A stretch of DNA of 64,000 nt from Streptococcus timonensis (GCF_900095845.1 NZ_FMIX01000003.1:186001-250000); one strand, 5' to 3'; shown: positions 7,638 through 15,390, counted from the first letter of the stretch. Made by a program: numbers and translations. The notes: generated by a model not told the origin, from the letters alone.

Positions 7638-8327
7638 TTAGAGTTTTATTGGTACAAAATTACCAACAATAATTCCTACTATTCGTGGATCTTCATCATA
7701 TGAAAGAAAAATATCTTGATATTTTGGATTGATAGAAACTAATCTTAATCCATGTTCCTCACGATAAACTCGTTTAATATAAGTCTGGCTATTGCAGACT
7801 ACGGCATAAACTGCTCCATCATAATCAAACCCTGTCTCACGAATGAGAGCCACAGAGCCATTTTTATATTTGGGCTCCATCGAGTCTCCAGATACCCATG
7901 AAGCGAAGTCATGAGCTAGTTCTTCATCAAAATAAACAGTATCATAGTCCTGATCATTATAAACTGATGAACCGATACCAGCCGACATTTTTTCGTAAAC
8001 ATGGTATTCGTATAGTTTTGCTGATATTGAAACAACGTTCTTACATGTTTCTTTTTCAACTAGGTTTCTGACATAGCTAAGTGCTTGACCTTTTCCTTCA
8101 TCCGATAGAGCATTATATAGCCGAACGAATTCAAGCTCTGTAAAATAACCTATTGGGACATCTAGAATATGCTCTAACTGCTTTACTTTTTCTTTGGATG
8201 GTTGTTTTACTCCACGCTCCCATGCGGAATAAGCTTGATAACTAATACCTAATCGATCCGCAATATCTTTTTGAGTCATTTTTAGCTCTTTTCTACGAGC
8301 CTTTAGTTTTTCTGGTTGATACATCAC
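7638..8327 (-). CDS. CI-like repressor with LexA/S24 autocleavage domain
   Basis: 229 residues. The N-terminal XRE helix-turn-helix (8-62, MTQKDIADRLGISYQAYSAW) is followed by a linker and a peptidase S24 domain. It shows the three hallmarks of RecA-stimulated autocleavage: Ala116-Gly117 (MSAGIGSS), Ser149 in GDSMEP and Lys185 in YIKRVY. Such repressors keep ICEs of the ICESt1/ICESt3 family silent until DNA damage. It lies 5 bp after the ImmA gene in one operon. It could also be a prophage remnant, but there are no phage structural genes here. Confidence 0.9.
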   Translation of the reverse strand: MMYQPEKLKARRKELKMTQKDIADRLGISYQAYSAWERGVKQPSKEKVKQLEHILDVPIGYFTELEFVRLYNALSDEGKGQALSYVRNLVEKETCKNVVSISAKLYEYHVYEKMSAGIGSSVYNDQDYDTVYFDEELAHDFASWVSGDSMEPKYKNGSVALIRETGFDYDGAVYAVVCNSQTYIKRVYREEHGLRLVSINPKYQDIFLSYDEDPRIVGIIVGNFVPIKL

Positions 8328-8332
8328 TTACC

Positions 8333-9193
8333 TCACATTAACAGTAGTTTCAATTCAGCTTTTTGTCTTGCCTCTTTGTCCGTTAGCCTATTTTTATCCC
8401 AAACATAAGCTATAGATTTTCCTTTGTTATAAACGAGCCACACTCTTAAATTGTCACAGTAAGTCTTTATTGTTTTCCAATTGTGTTGATCTAGAAGCTC
8501 TGGATATTCTTGGCTAGTCACAAAGCCTTTTTTGATTACTGATTGCTCAATCTTATTGATTAGAGAAGTCTGATAGTTGTTGAACTCCTTTATAATCTGT
8601 TCTTTGATACCGTGAAACAAAAGGAGTAGAGAAGCATTTTGTCCATCAATATAAGCATCGATAGCTTGTTTAATGGTACTTTCTTGTTCGGGATAATACT
8701 CTCTAAGAAGATCTAAAAGGCGAAAGAACAATGCCTGCTTTGAAACATCCAGACTATTTTGAATGTGTTGAAAGGTGTCGCAACTATAATAAATCTTTGA
8801 CAACAAAACAATGTCAGGCATTAATACTATAGCAGAGAAAATATTTGCCTCTCGCTCTAGTAGGTTCTCCTGATTATCAATAGATTCTGCAAAATAAGTG
8901 CCTTCGTGCTTAAGTATAAAATGCCCCAGTTCATGACACAGAGTAAAATTCTGTTTTACAATTGGATTATCTTTCTCATAAGAAAAACTAATACCTAATT
9001 CATCAATAACAGTTAATCCCTCAATCTTGTGATTCGAGAAGTGGTGACTAATCACTTGAATCTGATATTTCTGAATACAATGTTGAAAAAAGTAATTGAA
9101 ATTATAATTTAGTAATGAAATATCATTATCTTTCATGTACTGGTATAACACATGCTTTGTAGCCTTACTTATTCTTGTATACAATTCATCCAA
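8333..9193 (-). CDS. ImmA/IrrE-family metalloprotease
   Basis: 286 residues with the zinc protease motif HELGH (87-91), within FTLCHELGHFIL, and a downstream glutamate (LEREANIFSAIVLMP). ImmA enzymes cleave the partner repressor and so derepress an ICE or phage; ICESt3 carries such a pair. Here it precedes the CI-like repressor in the same operon. The C-terminal 120 residues are an extra helical region. The substrate could be this repressor or the second XRE repressor at 10834; the sequence does not decide. Confidence 0.88.
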   Translation of the reverse strand: MDELYTRISKATKHVLYQYMKDNDISLLNYNFNYFFQHCIQKYQIQVISHHFSNHKIEGLTVIDELGISFSYEKDNPIVKQNFTLCHELGHFILKHEGTYFAESIDNQENLLEREANIFSAIVLMPDIVLLSKIYYSCDTFQHIQNSLDVSKQALFFRLLDLLREYYPEQESTIKQAIDAYIDGQNASLLLLFHGIKEQIIKEFNNYQTSLINKIEQSVIKKGFVTSQEYPELLDQHNWKTIKTYCDNLRVWLVYNKGKSIAYVWDKNRLTDKEARQKAELKLLLM

Positions 9194-9281
9194 AGAATGA
9201 TACCTCCTTTAAGTACAAATTACAAAACTAAACCGATTTGGTTGAGTTAATTATATAAAAAAAGTAGACGATTGTCCACTT

Positions 9282-9302
9282 TTCAGAGTGAAGAAAAAGT
9301 CC
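9282..9302 (+). repeat. 21-bp direct repeat, left copy, flanking the S66 peptidase gene
   Basis: ttcaga(g/t)tgaagaaaaagtcc here and at 10782-10802: one mismatch in 21, exactly 1,500 bp apart. The intervening segment holds only the peptidase gene, its promoter and its terminator. Confidence 0.75.
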
Positions 9303-9535
9303 ATTTTAGGTAACTTTCTTCAATCTGTTTCTTTTAGAGTATTAAGTAAAAAACTTTTATAAATACCGTTACATCAAAATTCCTAAGAGATTTAACTATT
9401 TGGTAACCAACTTCTAAAAGGTCTATTTTCTATTGTCGATAGAGCTTGTCTATATTTCGAGAGTTTTTTTCTATTGCTTTATTGACATAAAATCGTACCT
9501 CTACTCTATTCCTTATATTTTTCTATCATTTTTTG

Positions 9536-9544
9536 TGATACAAT
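9536..9544 (+). promoter_or_regulatory. Extended -10 promoter of the S66 peptidase gene
   Basis: TG-A-TACAAT, an extended -10 element, 30 bp upstream of the ATG. No good -35 is present. Confidence 0.6.
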
Positions 9545-9574
9545 AGTATCAATTTATTTCTAGGAGGATAATAT

Positions 9575-10606
9575 ATGACTTCTACTATTGGTATTATAAG
9601 TTTATCTAGTGGGATTATCGGAGAAGACTTTGTCAAACACGAAATGGACTTGGGTGTCCAACGTCTCAAGGGCCTCGGACTCAATCCTATCTTTTTACCC
9701 CATTCGCTAAAAGGCTTAGACTTTATCAAAGAACATCCTGAAGCTCGTGCGGAGGATTTGATGCAGGCATTTTCTGATGAAAGCATCGACATGATCTTAT
9801 GCGCCATCGGTGGAGACGATACCTATCGTTTATTGCCTTATCTTTTTGAAAATGACCAACTACAAAAGGTTATCAAACAAAAAATTTTTCTTGGCTTCTC
9901 GGATACAACTATGAACCACCTCATGTTGCATAAACTAGGAATCAAGACTTTTTATGGTCAATCCTTTTTAGCAGACATTTGTGAGTTAGACAAAGAAATG
10001 TTGCCATACAGCCTCCACTACTTCAAAGAATTGATTGAGACGGGAAGAATCTCGGAAATTCGACCTAGTGACGTTTGGTATGAGGAAAGAACTGACTTCA
10101 GTCCCAAAGCTTTGGGAATACCTCGTGTCAGCCATGCAAATACAGGTTTTGACTTGTTACAAGGAACTGCCCAGTTCGAGGGAAAAATCCTCGGTGGTTG
10201 CCTCGAATCCCTCTACGATATCTTTGACAACTCTCGATATGTAGACAGTACAGAGCTCTGCCAAAAGTACAGACTCTTCCCTGACTTATCCGACTGGAAA
10301 GGAAAGATTCTATTGCTAGAAACAAGTGAAGAAAAGCCTGAACCTGATGATTTCAAAAAAATGTTGCAGGCTTTAAAAGAAACTGGGATATTTGAAGTCA
10401 TCAGTGGACTCTTGGTCGGAAAACCTATGGATGAAACTTTCTATAACGACTATAAAGAGGCACTATTGGATATCATTGACAGCAATACCCCGATTGTCTA
10501 TAATCTAAACGTTGGTCATGCCACACCAAGAGCAATTGTTCCCTTTGGAGTCCACGCGTATGTAGACGCAACGGAGCAAGTCATTCGCTTTGACTATAAC
10601 AAATAA
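9575..10606 (+). CDS. S66-family peptidase (LD-carboxypeptidase / MccF-like)
   Basis: 343 residues. Family S66 Ser-His-Glu peptidases trim murein tetrapeptides or inactivate peptidyl-nucleotide antibiotics such as microcin C. Visible motifs are TIGIISLSSGIIGE at the N-terminus, ILCAIGGDDTYRLLPYL, the nucleophile region FLGFSDTTMNHL, GGCLESLYDIF, and the C-terminal GHATPRAIVPFGVHAYVD containing the catalytic His. There is no signal peptide, so it is cytosolic and fits the MccF branch. The ribosome-binding site is AGGAGG. It sits inside the ICE between regulators and is bracketed by 21-bp direct repeats, so it looks like an inserted chromosomal cassette. Confidence 0.88.
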   Translation: MTSTIGIISLSSGIIGEDFVKHEMDLGVQRLKGLGLNPIFLPHSLKGLDFIKEHPEARAEDLMQAFSDESIDMILCAIGGDDTYRLLPYLFENDQLQKVIKQKIFLGFSDTTMNHLMLHKLGIKTFYGQSFLADICELDKEMLPYSLHYFKELIETGRISEIRPSDVWYEERTDFSPKALGIPRVSHANTGFDLLQGTAQFEGKILGGCLESLYDIFDNSRYVDSTELCQKYRLFPDLSDWKGKILLLETSEEKPEPDDFKKMLQALKETGIFEVISGLLVGKPMDETFYNDYKEALLDIIDSNTPIVYNLNVGHATPRAIVPFGVHAYVDATEQVIRFDYNK

Positions 10607-10802
10607 GAGAGCGGGACACAAATTGGTAATTCGTTAGAATTCGATTTCTTCGTCCTACCTCCGCAAAGTTGAGTAGGGCTGTAAAAGCTGATGAAATCAG
10701 TGTGGTAGAGTCCACTCAACCACTGCGTCTTGCTCGACAATCCAAAAACAATTAAGAGGCTAGGACTTTTGTCCCAGCCTCTTCAGATTGAAGAAAAAGT
10801 CC
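10607..10802. repeat. Intergenic repeat-like sequence with terminator and right 21-bp repeat
   Basis: Downstream of the peptidase gene is a stretch (gagcgggacacaaattgg ... cactgcgtcttgctcgacaa) of a type I recognise as recurring between genes in mitis-group genomes. It ends in a strong terminator at 10754-10783 (aagaggctaggac / gtcccagcctctt, one mismatch). The right 21-bp repeat (10782-10802) follows immediately. The repeat-family name is not certain. Confidence 0.55.
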
Positions 10803-10833
10803 TTAGATCAAAACTTTCCATATTGCATTTTCT

Positions 10834-11169
10834 TTATTGATCTATATCTTTCCCAAACGCCTTCTTGCGTTCTTCCATAAACTCAATCAACTCTTTTTTG
10901 AAGATTTCTTTTTCTTCCTCAGTTAAACCTTTTGAATTCATACGAAAAAGCAGTTCAACATTATCTAACTCTTCATCATTTCCCGCAAGGTAGTCCATCG
11001 TAACTCCAAAGAAATTCGCAAATTTCTCTAAAGTTTTAGACGATGGTTTTCTTTTTCCACTTTCCCATTGCTGATAATTAGGTTGCTTGATACCAAATTC
11101 TTCCGCAATTTCCTTTTGTGTCAATCCTTTTTTCAAACGGAGTTCTTTTAATCGTTCTGGAAATCCCAT
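10834..11169 (-). CDS. XRE-family repressor of the ICE transfer module
   Basis: 111 residues, MGFPERLKELRLKKGLTQKE onward. It has an N-terminal helix-turn-helix (TQKEIAEEFGIKQPNYQQWE) and a C-terminal helical dimer region rich in Glu and Lys. The ATG at 11167-11169 follows GAGGAA; an upstream in-frame start (11205) lacks spacing. It is divergent from a strong promoter whose spacer and downstream flank carry two copies of a palindrome (11221-11236, 11248-11263), the expected operators. It resembles the ImmR/Arp2 type of ICE repressors. Repression of the promoter at 11213 is inference from this arrangement. Confidence 0.87.
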   Translation of the reverse strand: MGFPERLKELRLKKGLTQKEIAEEFGIKQPNYQQWESGKRKPSSKTLEKFANFFGVTMDYLAGNDEELDNVELLFRMNSKGLTEEEKEIFKKELIEFMEERKKAFGKDIDQ

Positions 11170-11212
11170 TTCTAATTCCTCAAAAAATTTTAAAATATTT
11201 TGCAATAATCTC

Positions 11213-11241
11213 TTGACAATATACTCAAACGAGTATATAAT
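11213..11241 (+). promoter_or_regulatory. Transfer-module promoter
   Basis: TTGACA (11213-11218), a 17-bp spacer and TATAAT (11236-11241): a consensus sigma-A promoter reading towards the conjugation genes. The spacer is largely occupied by the first operator. Confidence 0.85.
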
Positions 11242-11263
11242 ATAAATATATTCGAAAGAGTAT
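11221..11263. promoter_or_regulatory. Twin operators for the XRE repressor
   Basis: O1 at 11221-11236 is atactc-aaac-gagtat, a perfect palindrome. O2 at 11248-11263 is atattc-gaaa-gagtat, one mismatch from perfect. The centres are 27 bp apart. O1 covers the -35/-10 spacer and O2 covers the start-site region. Confidence 0.8.
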
Positions 11264-11763
11264 ATATCTTCTAAAAATAATAACCTTATTTTAGAAGGTT
11301 TAGATCATTGACAATTAAATAAAAAGTGCGTCTGACAACCAGAGGACTGATCATCAGAACTACACATAAACTTCGTACCTTTATTGTAAATGTTTTGATA
11401 AGAAAAGTCAAGTCCGTTTTATGGTTGAAGTGAAGATAAAAAACAAGAATCAATTCTTGTGGGCTTCCACGCATTTCGGACTTTCGCACTTTTCCGAATA
11501 GTAAAGTGAACTGGCTTCGCCAAAGGGCGTAAGAGAATCCCTTGGGTATGATCATGACTACCTGAAGAGATTGGCTGGGAAAGCGATGGTAATTGACGCA
11601 AAGCACCTTGCTAAACGTTGCCACCGTGGAAAGAGGGATCTTTCCAACCAAATAACTTTTCTTTACTGCTGTCTATCTAATAAGATAGACCTACTCTCAA
11701 GCTACTAAGTTCTTTCCTTTTTTCACTTAGTAGCTTTTTACTTTTACAATAAAGGAGAATGAT
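11264..11763 (+). ncRNA. Long structured leader of the transfer operon, non-coding
   Basis: About 500 bp between the promoter and the first transfer gene with no credible gene. It contains a perfect hairpin gtctatct-aata-agatagac (11671-11690) and then a 12-bp stem aagctactaagt / acttagtagctt followed by T (11699-11739). The latter has the form of a Rho-independent terminator placed in front of the operon. This suggests attenuation or processing. It is not matched to a known RNA family. Confidence 0.5.
11699..11739 (+). terminator. Terminator/attenuator in the transfer-operon leader
   Basis: Perfect 12-bp inverted repeat with a 14-nt T-rich loop and a trailing T-run. It lies 24 bp before the first small transfer gene. 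Confidence 0.75.
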
Positions 11764-12010
11764 ATGACAAACTTTTTTCGCATTACAATGTAAGCGACTC
11801 TATGAAAACTATCTCTTTACTTATGAGATGTTTGATAGTTCAGAAAGTCTACTAGCTAAACTATATAGTCAAGCCCTGGTAGATATAGATCATTTGGTTT
11901 CTAAGGCAAAAGAAACAGGATTTGCTTATGGAGATATTGATCTCTATAGTCGCATGTATAAACGCAAAATTTTTAATCACTATTACTCAAGAGTGAAGCA
12001 ACTAGCTTAA
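11764..12010 (+). pseudogene. Small leading transfer gene with a +1 frameshift at a T6 run
   Basis: The ATG at 11764 with an AAAGGAG ribosome-binding site opens a 9-codon frame (MTNFFRITM-stop). Skipping one T of the six-T run at 11773-11778 joins it to a long frame, giving MTNFFALQCKRLYENYLFTY, then EMFDSSESLLAKLYSQALVD and on to RVKQLA: 82 residues in all. The position matches the small Orf24-like gene at the head of Tn916/ICESt3-type transfer modules. This could be a real inactivating insertion, polymerase or ribosome slippage at the T-run, or a sequencing error. Confidence 0.65.
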
Positions 12011-12044
12011 CTCTTTTTATTTTACTCTCAGAAAGGAAAATCTT

Positions 12045-12341
12045 ATGATCTCAGAAACACTTAAAATGAAACCAGAATTTATTGGCCCTGCTTACTACGA
12101 ACGTTTGGGAAATGCTCCTAAATTTATTTTTGGAAAAGAAGGCAAATACCAACGTCACATTCTAAACAGCGCAGAGCACGGTGCCTTTCATGTCATCACA
12201 CCAGCTTCTACAACAGTCTTTCCAGAAGATTCTCTAGTAGAAGCAGTTAACCCAATCTTTTTCCCAGACACTGCTTTAAATGGCAATACTGTTGCACCTT
12301 ATCTCAATGTCTTTGCGGAAAAATTGGTAATTAAAAAATAA
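12045..12341 (+). CDS. Small conserved ICE protein (Orf23-like position)
   Basis: 98 residues, [20 protein letters not shown] onward; soluble, with no recognised catalytic motif. It lies between the frameshifted leader gene and the DUF961-like gene in the place occupied by small conserved proteins in Tn916/ICESt3 relatives. The ribosome-binding site is GAAAGGA. Role unknown; these genes are co-transcribed with the transfer genes. Confidence 0.75.
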   Translation: MISETLKMKPEFIGPAYYERLGNAPKFIFGKEGKYQRHILNSAEHGAFHVITPASTTVFPEDSLVEAVNPIFFPDTALNGNTVAPYLNVFAEKLVIKK

Positions 12342-12362
12342 GAAATAAAAGGAGAAAATCAC

Positions 12363-12824
12363 ATGGCTAAAATTGGATTAAACTACGGAGAAAAACTACA
12401 AATTGCTGACAAGACTTATCGTGTCATTACAGATGGACTAGATGTCCCAGCTGTCCTTGGAAAACTGTCTTTCCGAGGCATTGAAGGTCCTGATATCATC
12501 TTTGAAGTGGATCGTTCACAACGAAATCCTGATGGATCATTTGTACAAGTTAATACAGGTGAGATTCGTGGAATTGTTGTAGGAATTCATTCTTCTGTCC
12601 AGCATGAAACCCTCTTTTTCACTATCGCAGATATGTCTGAGTCTGAAATTGAAGACCTAGGTATTAAATACCGAGAAGAGGTTGAATTGGAAGATATTGT
12701 TATCACTCATACCCACGTCAATCGTAATGATATCTATAAGCTCTTTGCTTCTAAAATCAAGAAAAAAGCTGGAGGCGCACCGTCTAAAGAAAACAAACCG
12801 GTAGAAAATAAGAAAGAAAACTAG
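12363..12824 (+). CDS. DUF961/YdcP-like ICE protein
   Basis: 153 residues, MAKIGLNYGEKLQIADKTYR onward. It has a beta-rich core and a basic C-terminal tail (KIKKKAGGAPSKENKPVENK). It precedes the coupling ATPase, as the Orf22/Orf23 family does in Tn916 and OrfL/M do in ICESt3. The family is conserved in this ICE superfamily. A function in regulating or assembling transfer is not settled, and the family assignment is by position and general appearance. Confidence 0.7.
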   Translation: MAKIGLNYGEKLQIADKTYRVITDGLDVPAVLGKLSFRGIEGPDIIFEVDRSQRNPDGSFVQVNTGEIRGIVVGIHSSVQHETLFFTIADMSESEIEDLGIKYREEVELEDIVITHTHVNRNDIYKLFASKIKKKAGGAPSKENKPVENKKEN

Positions 12825-12837
12825 GAGGTGATGCAGG

Positions 12838-14526
12838 ATGAAACTCTTTACCTATCGTGGAAAAAGAGTTCGAGTTTTTCATCGTAAACTAAAGGGAATC
12901 ACATGGTTTATCTGGTGGTTTCCTTTTTTGTTGGCTATTAGTTACTACAGCTACTTACATTTAGAAGAATTAAAATCTCATCCCTTACCCCAAGGCTATT
13001 TTCTAGGAGCTGGGCTTCTCTTTTCTTTGCTTCTCTCTTGGTTTATTAATCGGGTTTGCTACAGAAAGATGCTCTTTTTTCAAAAGCTCAATAGCCTTCG
13101 AATACTTTCTCGCTTTTTGCTAGAGAATAACCTCTATCTCGTTAAAAAGGTTAGACGTGAAAACAAGATCATTGAAAAAATCACCTTGCCTCAAGTGTAT
13201 ATCAAGCAGTCTCGCTACAAGATTGAAGTGAGTTTCATTCTAGAGGGTAATAAGTTCCAAGATCGCTTTTTAAATTTAGGAGCTACGCTTGAAGTCATGT
13301 TTAACGGGGACTTTCGTAATAAAACCTTTGATAATCGCTTTATCAAGTATGAAATTGCTATTAACCGAATTGATAGCCGAATCACCATCGATGAAGTAAA
13401 AGTCAAGGGCTCAAAACTCCAGCTCATGAAAGATGTATCTTGGGATTATATTGAAGAACCTCATCTTCTCATCGGTGGTGGAACTGGTGGAGGGAAAACC
13501 GTTGTTCTCATGACCATAATCTATGCACTAGCTAAAGTCGGCTTTGTCGATATCTGTGATCCAAAGAATTCGGATCTAGCTGGATTAAGAAAAATTCCAG
13601 TCTTTCATGGTCGAGTCTACACCAGTAAGGAAGATATCATCAACTGTTTTAAAGAGAATGTAGAGTTCATGGAAAAACGCTATGAACGTATGTCTACTTC
13701 GCCAAAATTTCAAGCTGGGAAGAACTTCACTCACTATGATATGAAACCAAAATTCATTCTTGTGGACGAGTGGGCAGCTCTCATGGCCAAGATTGACCGT
13801 GACTATAGCCAACAGTCAGAACTCATGGAATATCTCTCACAATTAGTTCTTGAAGGGCGTCAAGCTGGAGTCTTTATCATCTTTGCTATGCAACGGCCCG
13901 ATGGTGAATTTATTAAAACAGCTCTTCGGGATAACTTTATGAAGCGTCTCTCCGTCGGTCATTTAGAATCAACAGGATATGACATGATGTTTGGAGATGC
14001 TAATAAAACCAAAGAGTTTAAAAAGCTAGATGAAATTAATGGAGTCAAGGTCAAAGGACGGGGCTATATCGCAAATAATGGGGAGCTGGCTGGTGAGTTT
14101 TTCTCTCCTTATGTACCGCTTGATCAAGGCTTTTCCTTCTACGATGCCTACTCTAACATTCCGATTATGGAGTTTGAAGGAGAAGAATTCTCAGTATTTG
14201 AAAAATATAAACCACCGCTTGAAACAATTGATCCTATAGAGGAAGAGGAGACCATAGAAAACGAATCAAACAAACGACCACTCAAGGAATTTGCGGACGA
14301 ACAAAATCTTAAAATGCCAACATTGCGCAAGATTATCTATCTCTTAACAGAACAAGGGATCATCTTTGAACGGACTGTATCCGCTATTCTAGTGGATCCT
14401 TTTCAAGAAAAACTTCTTCTTGAAATCCTCGCTCAATTTGAAGAGGGAGGACGCAGGTCTTATCCAAAAGCAGTTGAAGCGACGATTGTTCATCATGGGC
14501 TAGGACAAGGGCAAGGGCAAGCCTGA
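12838..14526 (+). CDS. Conjugation coupling ATPase TcpA (FtsK/SpoIIIE family)
   Basis: 562 residues. Two membrane segments near the N-terminus (about 21-39 and 54-71) anchor a cytosolic motor. Walker A is GGGTGGGKT with K220; Walker B is FILVDEWAAL with D310. The coupling protein delivers the relaxase-DNA complex to the mating pore; it is the equivalent of Tn916 Orf21 and ICESt3 OrfK. The ribosome-binding site is AGGAGGTGA. The last dozen codons overlap the left arm of the oriT inverted repeat (from 14491). The IME insertion begins only 64 bp after the stop codon, so the gene is intact. Confidence 0.93.
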   Translation: MKLFTYRGKRVRVFHRKLKGITWFIWWFPFLLAISYYSYLHLEELKSHPLPQGYFLGAGLLFSLLLSWFINRVCYRKMLFFQKLNSLRILSRFLLENNLYLVKKVRRENKIIEKITLPQVYIKQSRYKIEVSFILEGNKFQDRFLNLGATLEVMFNGDFRNKTFDNRFIKYEIAINRIDSRITIDEVKVKGSKLQLMKDVSWDYIEEPHLLIGGGTGGGKTVVLMTIIYALAKVGFVDICDPKNSDLAGLRKIPVFHGRVYTSKEDIINCFKENVEFMEKRYERMSTSPKFQAGKNFTHYDMKPKFILVDEWAALMAKIDRDYSQQSELMEYLSQLVLEGRQAGVFIIFAMQRPDGEFIKTALRDNFMKRLSVGHLESTGYDMMFGDANKTKEFKKLDEINGVKVKGRGYIANNGELAGEFFSPYVPLDQGFSFYDAYSNIPIMEFEGEEFSVFEKYKPPLETIDPIEEEETIENESNKRPLKEFADEQNLKMPTLRKIIYLLTEQGIIFERTVSAILVDPFQEKLLLEILAQFEEGGRRSYPKAVEATIVHHGLGQGQGQA

Positions 14527-14589
14527 CCGCAGGTCAGGCGCAGACCGTAGCCCGAAGTCTCTAGGCCATGATGAAACTTCAACCCCCGT
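14491..14589. other. ICE oriT, left half
   Basis: A large nested inverted repeat. Outer arms are at 14491-14502 and 14562-14573 (catcatggNcta, 11 of 12 pairing). The inner hairpin is gcctgacc-gca-ggtcaggc (14521-14539). Then comes cccccg (14583-14588), the left arm of the nick hairpin, whose right arm lies at 18867-18873 beyond the IME. In Tn916 relatives oriT lies between the coupling ATPase and the relaxase gene, as here. Confidence 0.75.
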
Positions 14590-14597
14590 TTTCTAAT
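14590..14597 (+). repeat. IME attL (tttctaat)
   Basis: Eight-bp direct repeat, identical at 18859-18866. Removing one copy plus the intervening DNA restores ccccc-gttttctaata-ggggg, a symmetrical hairpin. Confidence 0.85.
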
Positions 14598-14618
14598 TCC
14601 GAGAATCGATTTGAAACG

Positions 14619-14650
14619 AAAAAGAATGCTGATAAATCAACATTCTTTTT
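14619..14650. terminator. Bidirectional hairpin terminator at the IME left end
   Basis: Stem aaaaagaatg / cattcttttt with a 12-nt loop. It may insulate the IME from the ICE transfer operon reading in from the left. Confidence 0.75.
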
Positions 14651-14687
14651 AAGTATTATTTGCAAAAAACAAGATATTTTGTCTGTT

Positions 14688-14707
14688 TAGCTACCAAAAA
14701 GATACCA
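14688..14707 (+). repeat. Left arm-type sites of the IME integrase
   Basis: tagctaccaaaaagatacca: two copies of a ctacca-like motif. The matching pair is at 18776-18800. Confidence 0.65.
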
Positions 14708-14714
14708 TATCTGC

Positions 14715-14830
14715 TTATTTTTTCTTACAATTTTTTTGATGTGCTTTTAATTTCTTCATCGCCCAATCATAATGACTTGAAGTAGTGCTTACAAAATACG
14801 AACCAAGTACACTTAAAAAAGTAGACGAAT
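14715..14830 (-). pseudogene. Possible orphan C-terminal coding fragment
   Basis: The minus strand reads open for over 30 codons (LSVLGSYFVSTTSSHYDWAM, then KKLKAHQKNCKKK-stop) without a start codon. It overlaps the terminator hairpin of the acetyltransferase gene. It may be the tail of a decayed cargo gene. Low certainty. Confidence 0.25.
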
Positions 14831-14838
14831 GTCTACTA
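14815..14838 (-). terminator. Terminator of the acetyltransferase gene
   Basis: On the minus strand agtagac-attc-gtctact is followed by six T, 40 bp after the gene's stop codon. Confidence 0.85.
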
Positions 14839-14877
14839 GAAATGTTGAGGTTTGGCAAACGTCTGGTAATGATGATG

Positions 14878-15390
14878 CTATAGATTCCTTATCTCAAATA
14901 CTGCCGTATTAATCCACTCGTTATTCATTTGAAAGTCATTTTCTATGATTTTACTAAAGGTAAAACCATTTTTTAAAAGCACTCTCTGAGAAGCCAGATT
15001 GTACGTTGCCGTCCCCGCGATAATCTTATGTAAACCATAAGTAGTAAAGGCCTTTTCTAAAACGAGTTTAACCGCTTCGCTGGCATATCCTAAATTAGTA
15101 ACATTTTCTCCAATCCTATATCCAAGTTCTGCTGTTTTTCTATCCTTCCCTAAAACACTTAAATTGATTCTTCCAACCATAATACCTTGTGCATCTCTAA
15201 TAAGATGCATGTAGACGTCATGATTCTCTTGTTCCCTTAACAATTCCCTTGTAATTTCTTTAAAACTTTCTGAATCAAAATAGTGAGCTGGTCTAGGAGG
15301 TAAACTTCGCTCAAAATACTCTCTATTTTCTTTTTCAAAAGAATAAACATCTATGCTATTTTCTTCAGACATCAACTCTAAACTTATCAT
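14878..15390 (-). CDS. GNAT N-acetyltransferase (RimJ/RimL type), IME cargo
   Basis: 170 residues from MISLELMSEENSIDVYSFEK. Acetyl-CoA-binding features are MVGRINLSVLGKDRKTAELG, YRIGENVTNLGYASEAVKLV (the RxxG-like loop) and the C-terminal NLASQRVLLKNGF signature of RimJ/RimL-type enzymes. Members acetylate ribosomal protein N-termini, small molecules or antibiotics; the substrate here is unknown. The start at 15388-15390 is chosen because TAGGAG precedes it; a longer frame to 15429 lacks a ribosome-binding site. It is the only clear cargo gene of the IME. Confidence 0.88.
   Translation of the reverse strand: MISLELMSEENSIDVYSFEKENREYFERSLPPRPAHYFDSESFKEITRELLREQENHDVYMHLIRDAQGIMVGRINLSVLGKDRKTAELGYRIGENVTNLGYASEAVKLVLEKAFTTYGLHKIIAGTATYNLASQRVLLKNGFTFSKIIENDFQMNNEWINTAVFEIRNL

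Larger units (their letters stand above)
9194..9574. other. Intergenic region with ldc cassette boundary
   Basis: No gene seen. It contains a hairpin (9262-9283, agtagac-gatt-gtccact flanked by A and T runs), a 21-bp direct repeat at 9282-9302 matching 10782-10802 with one mismatch, and the promoter of the S66 peptidase near 9539. Confidence 0.6.

Noticed and set aside
7638..9193. CI-like repressor and ImmA as a prophage remnant
   Set aside because: No phage replication, structural or lysis genes are near; ICESt3-type ICEs carry the same pair, and the genes lie inside the ICE boundaries.
10620..10780. BOX or RUP element downstream of the S66 peptidase gene
   Set aside because: The sequence looks like a recurrent mitis-group intergenic repeat, but I could not match it to the BOX or RUP consensus, so no family name is given.
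11286..11651. Open frames on the minus strand in the transfer-operon leader
   Set aside because: No ribosome-binding site or recognisable protein features; the region is better explained as a structured leader.
14490..14526. Truncation of the coupling ATPase by the IME
   Set aside because: The stop codon lies 64 bp before the insertion point, the ATPase motifs are complete, and the length is normal for the family.
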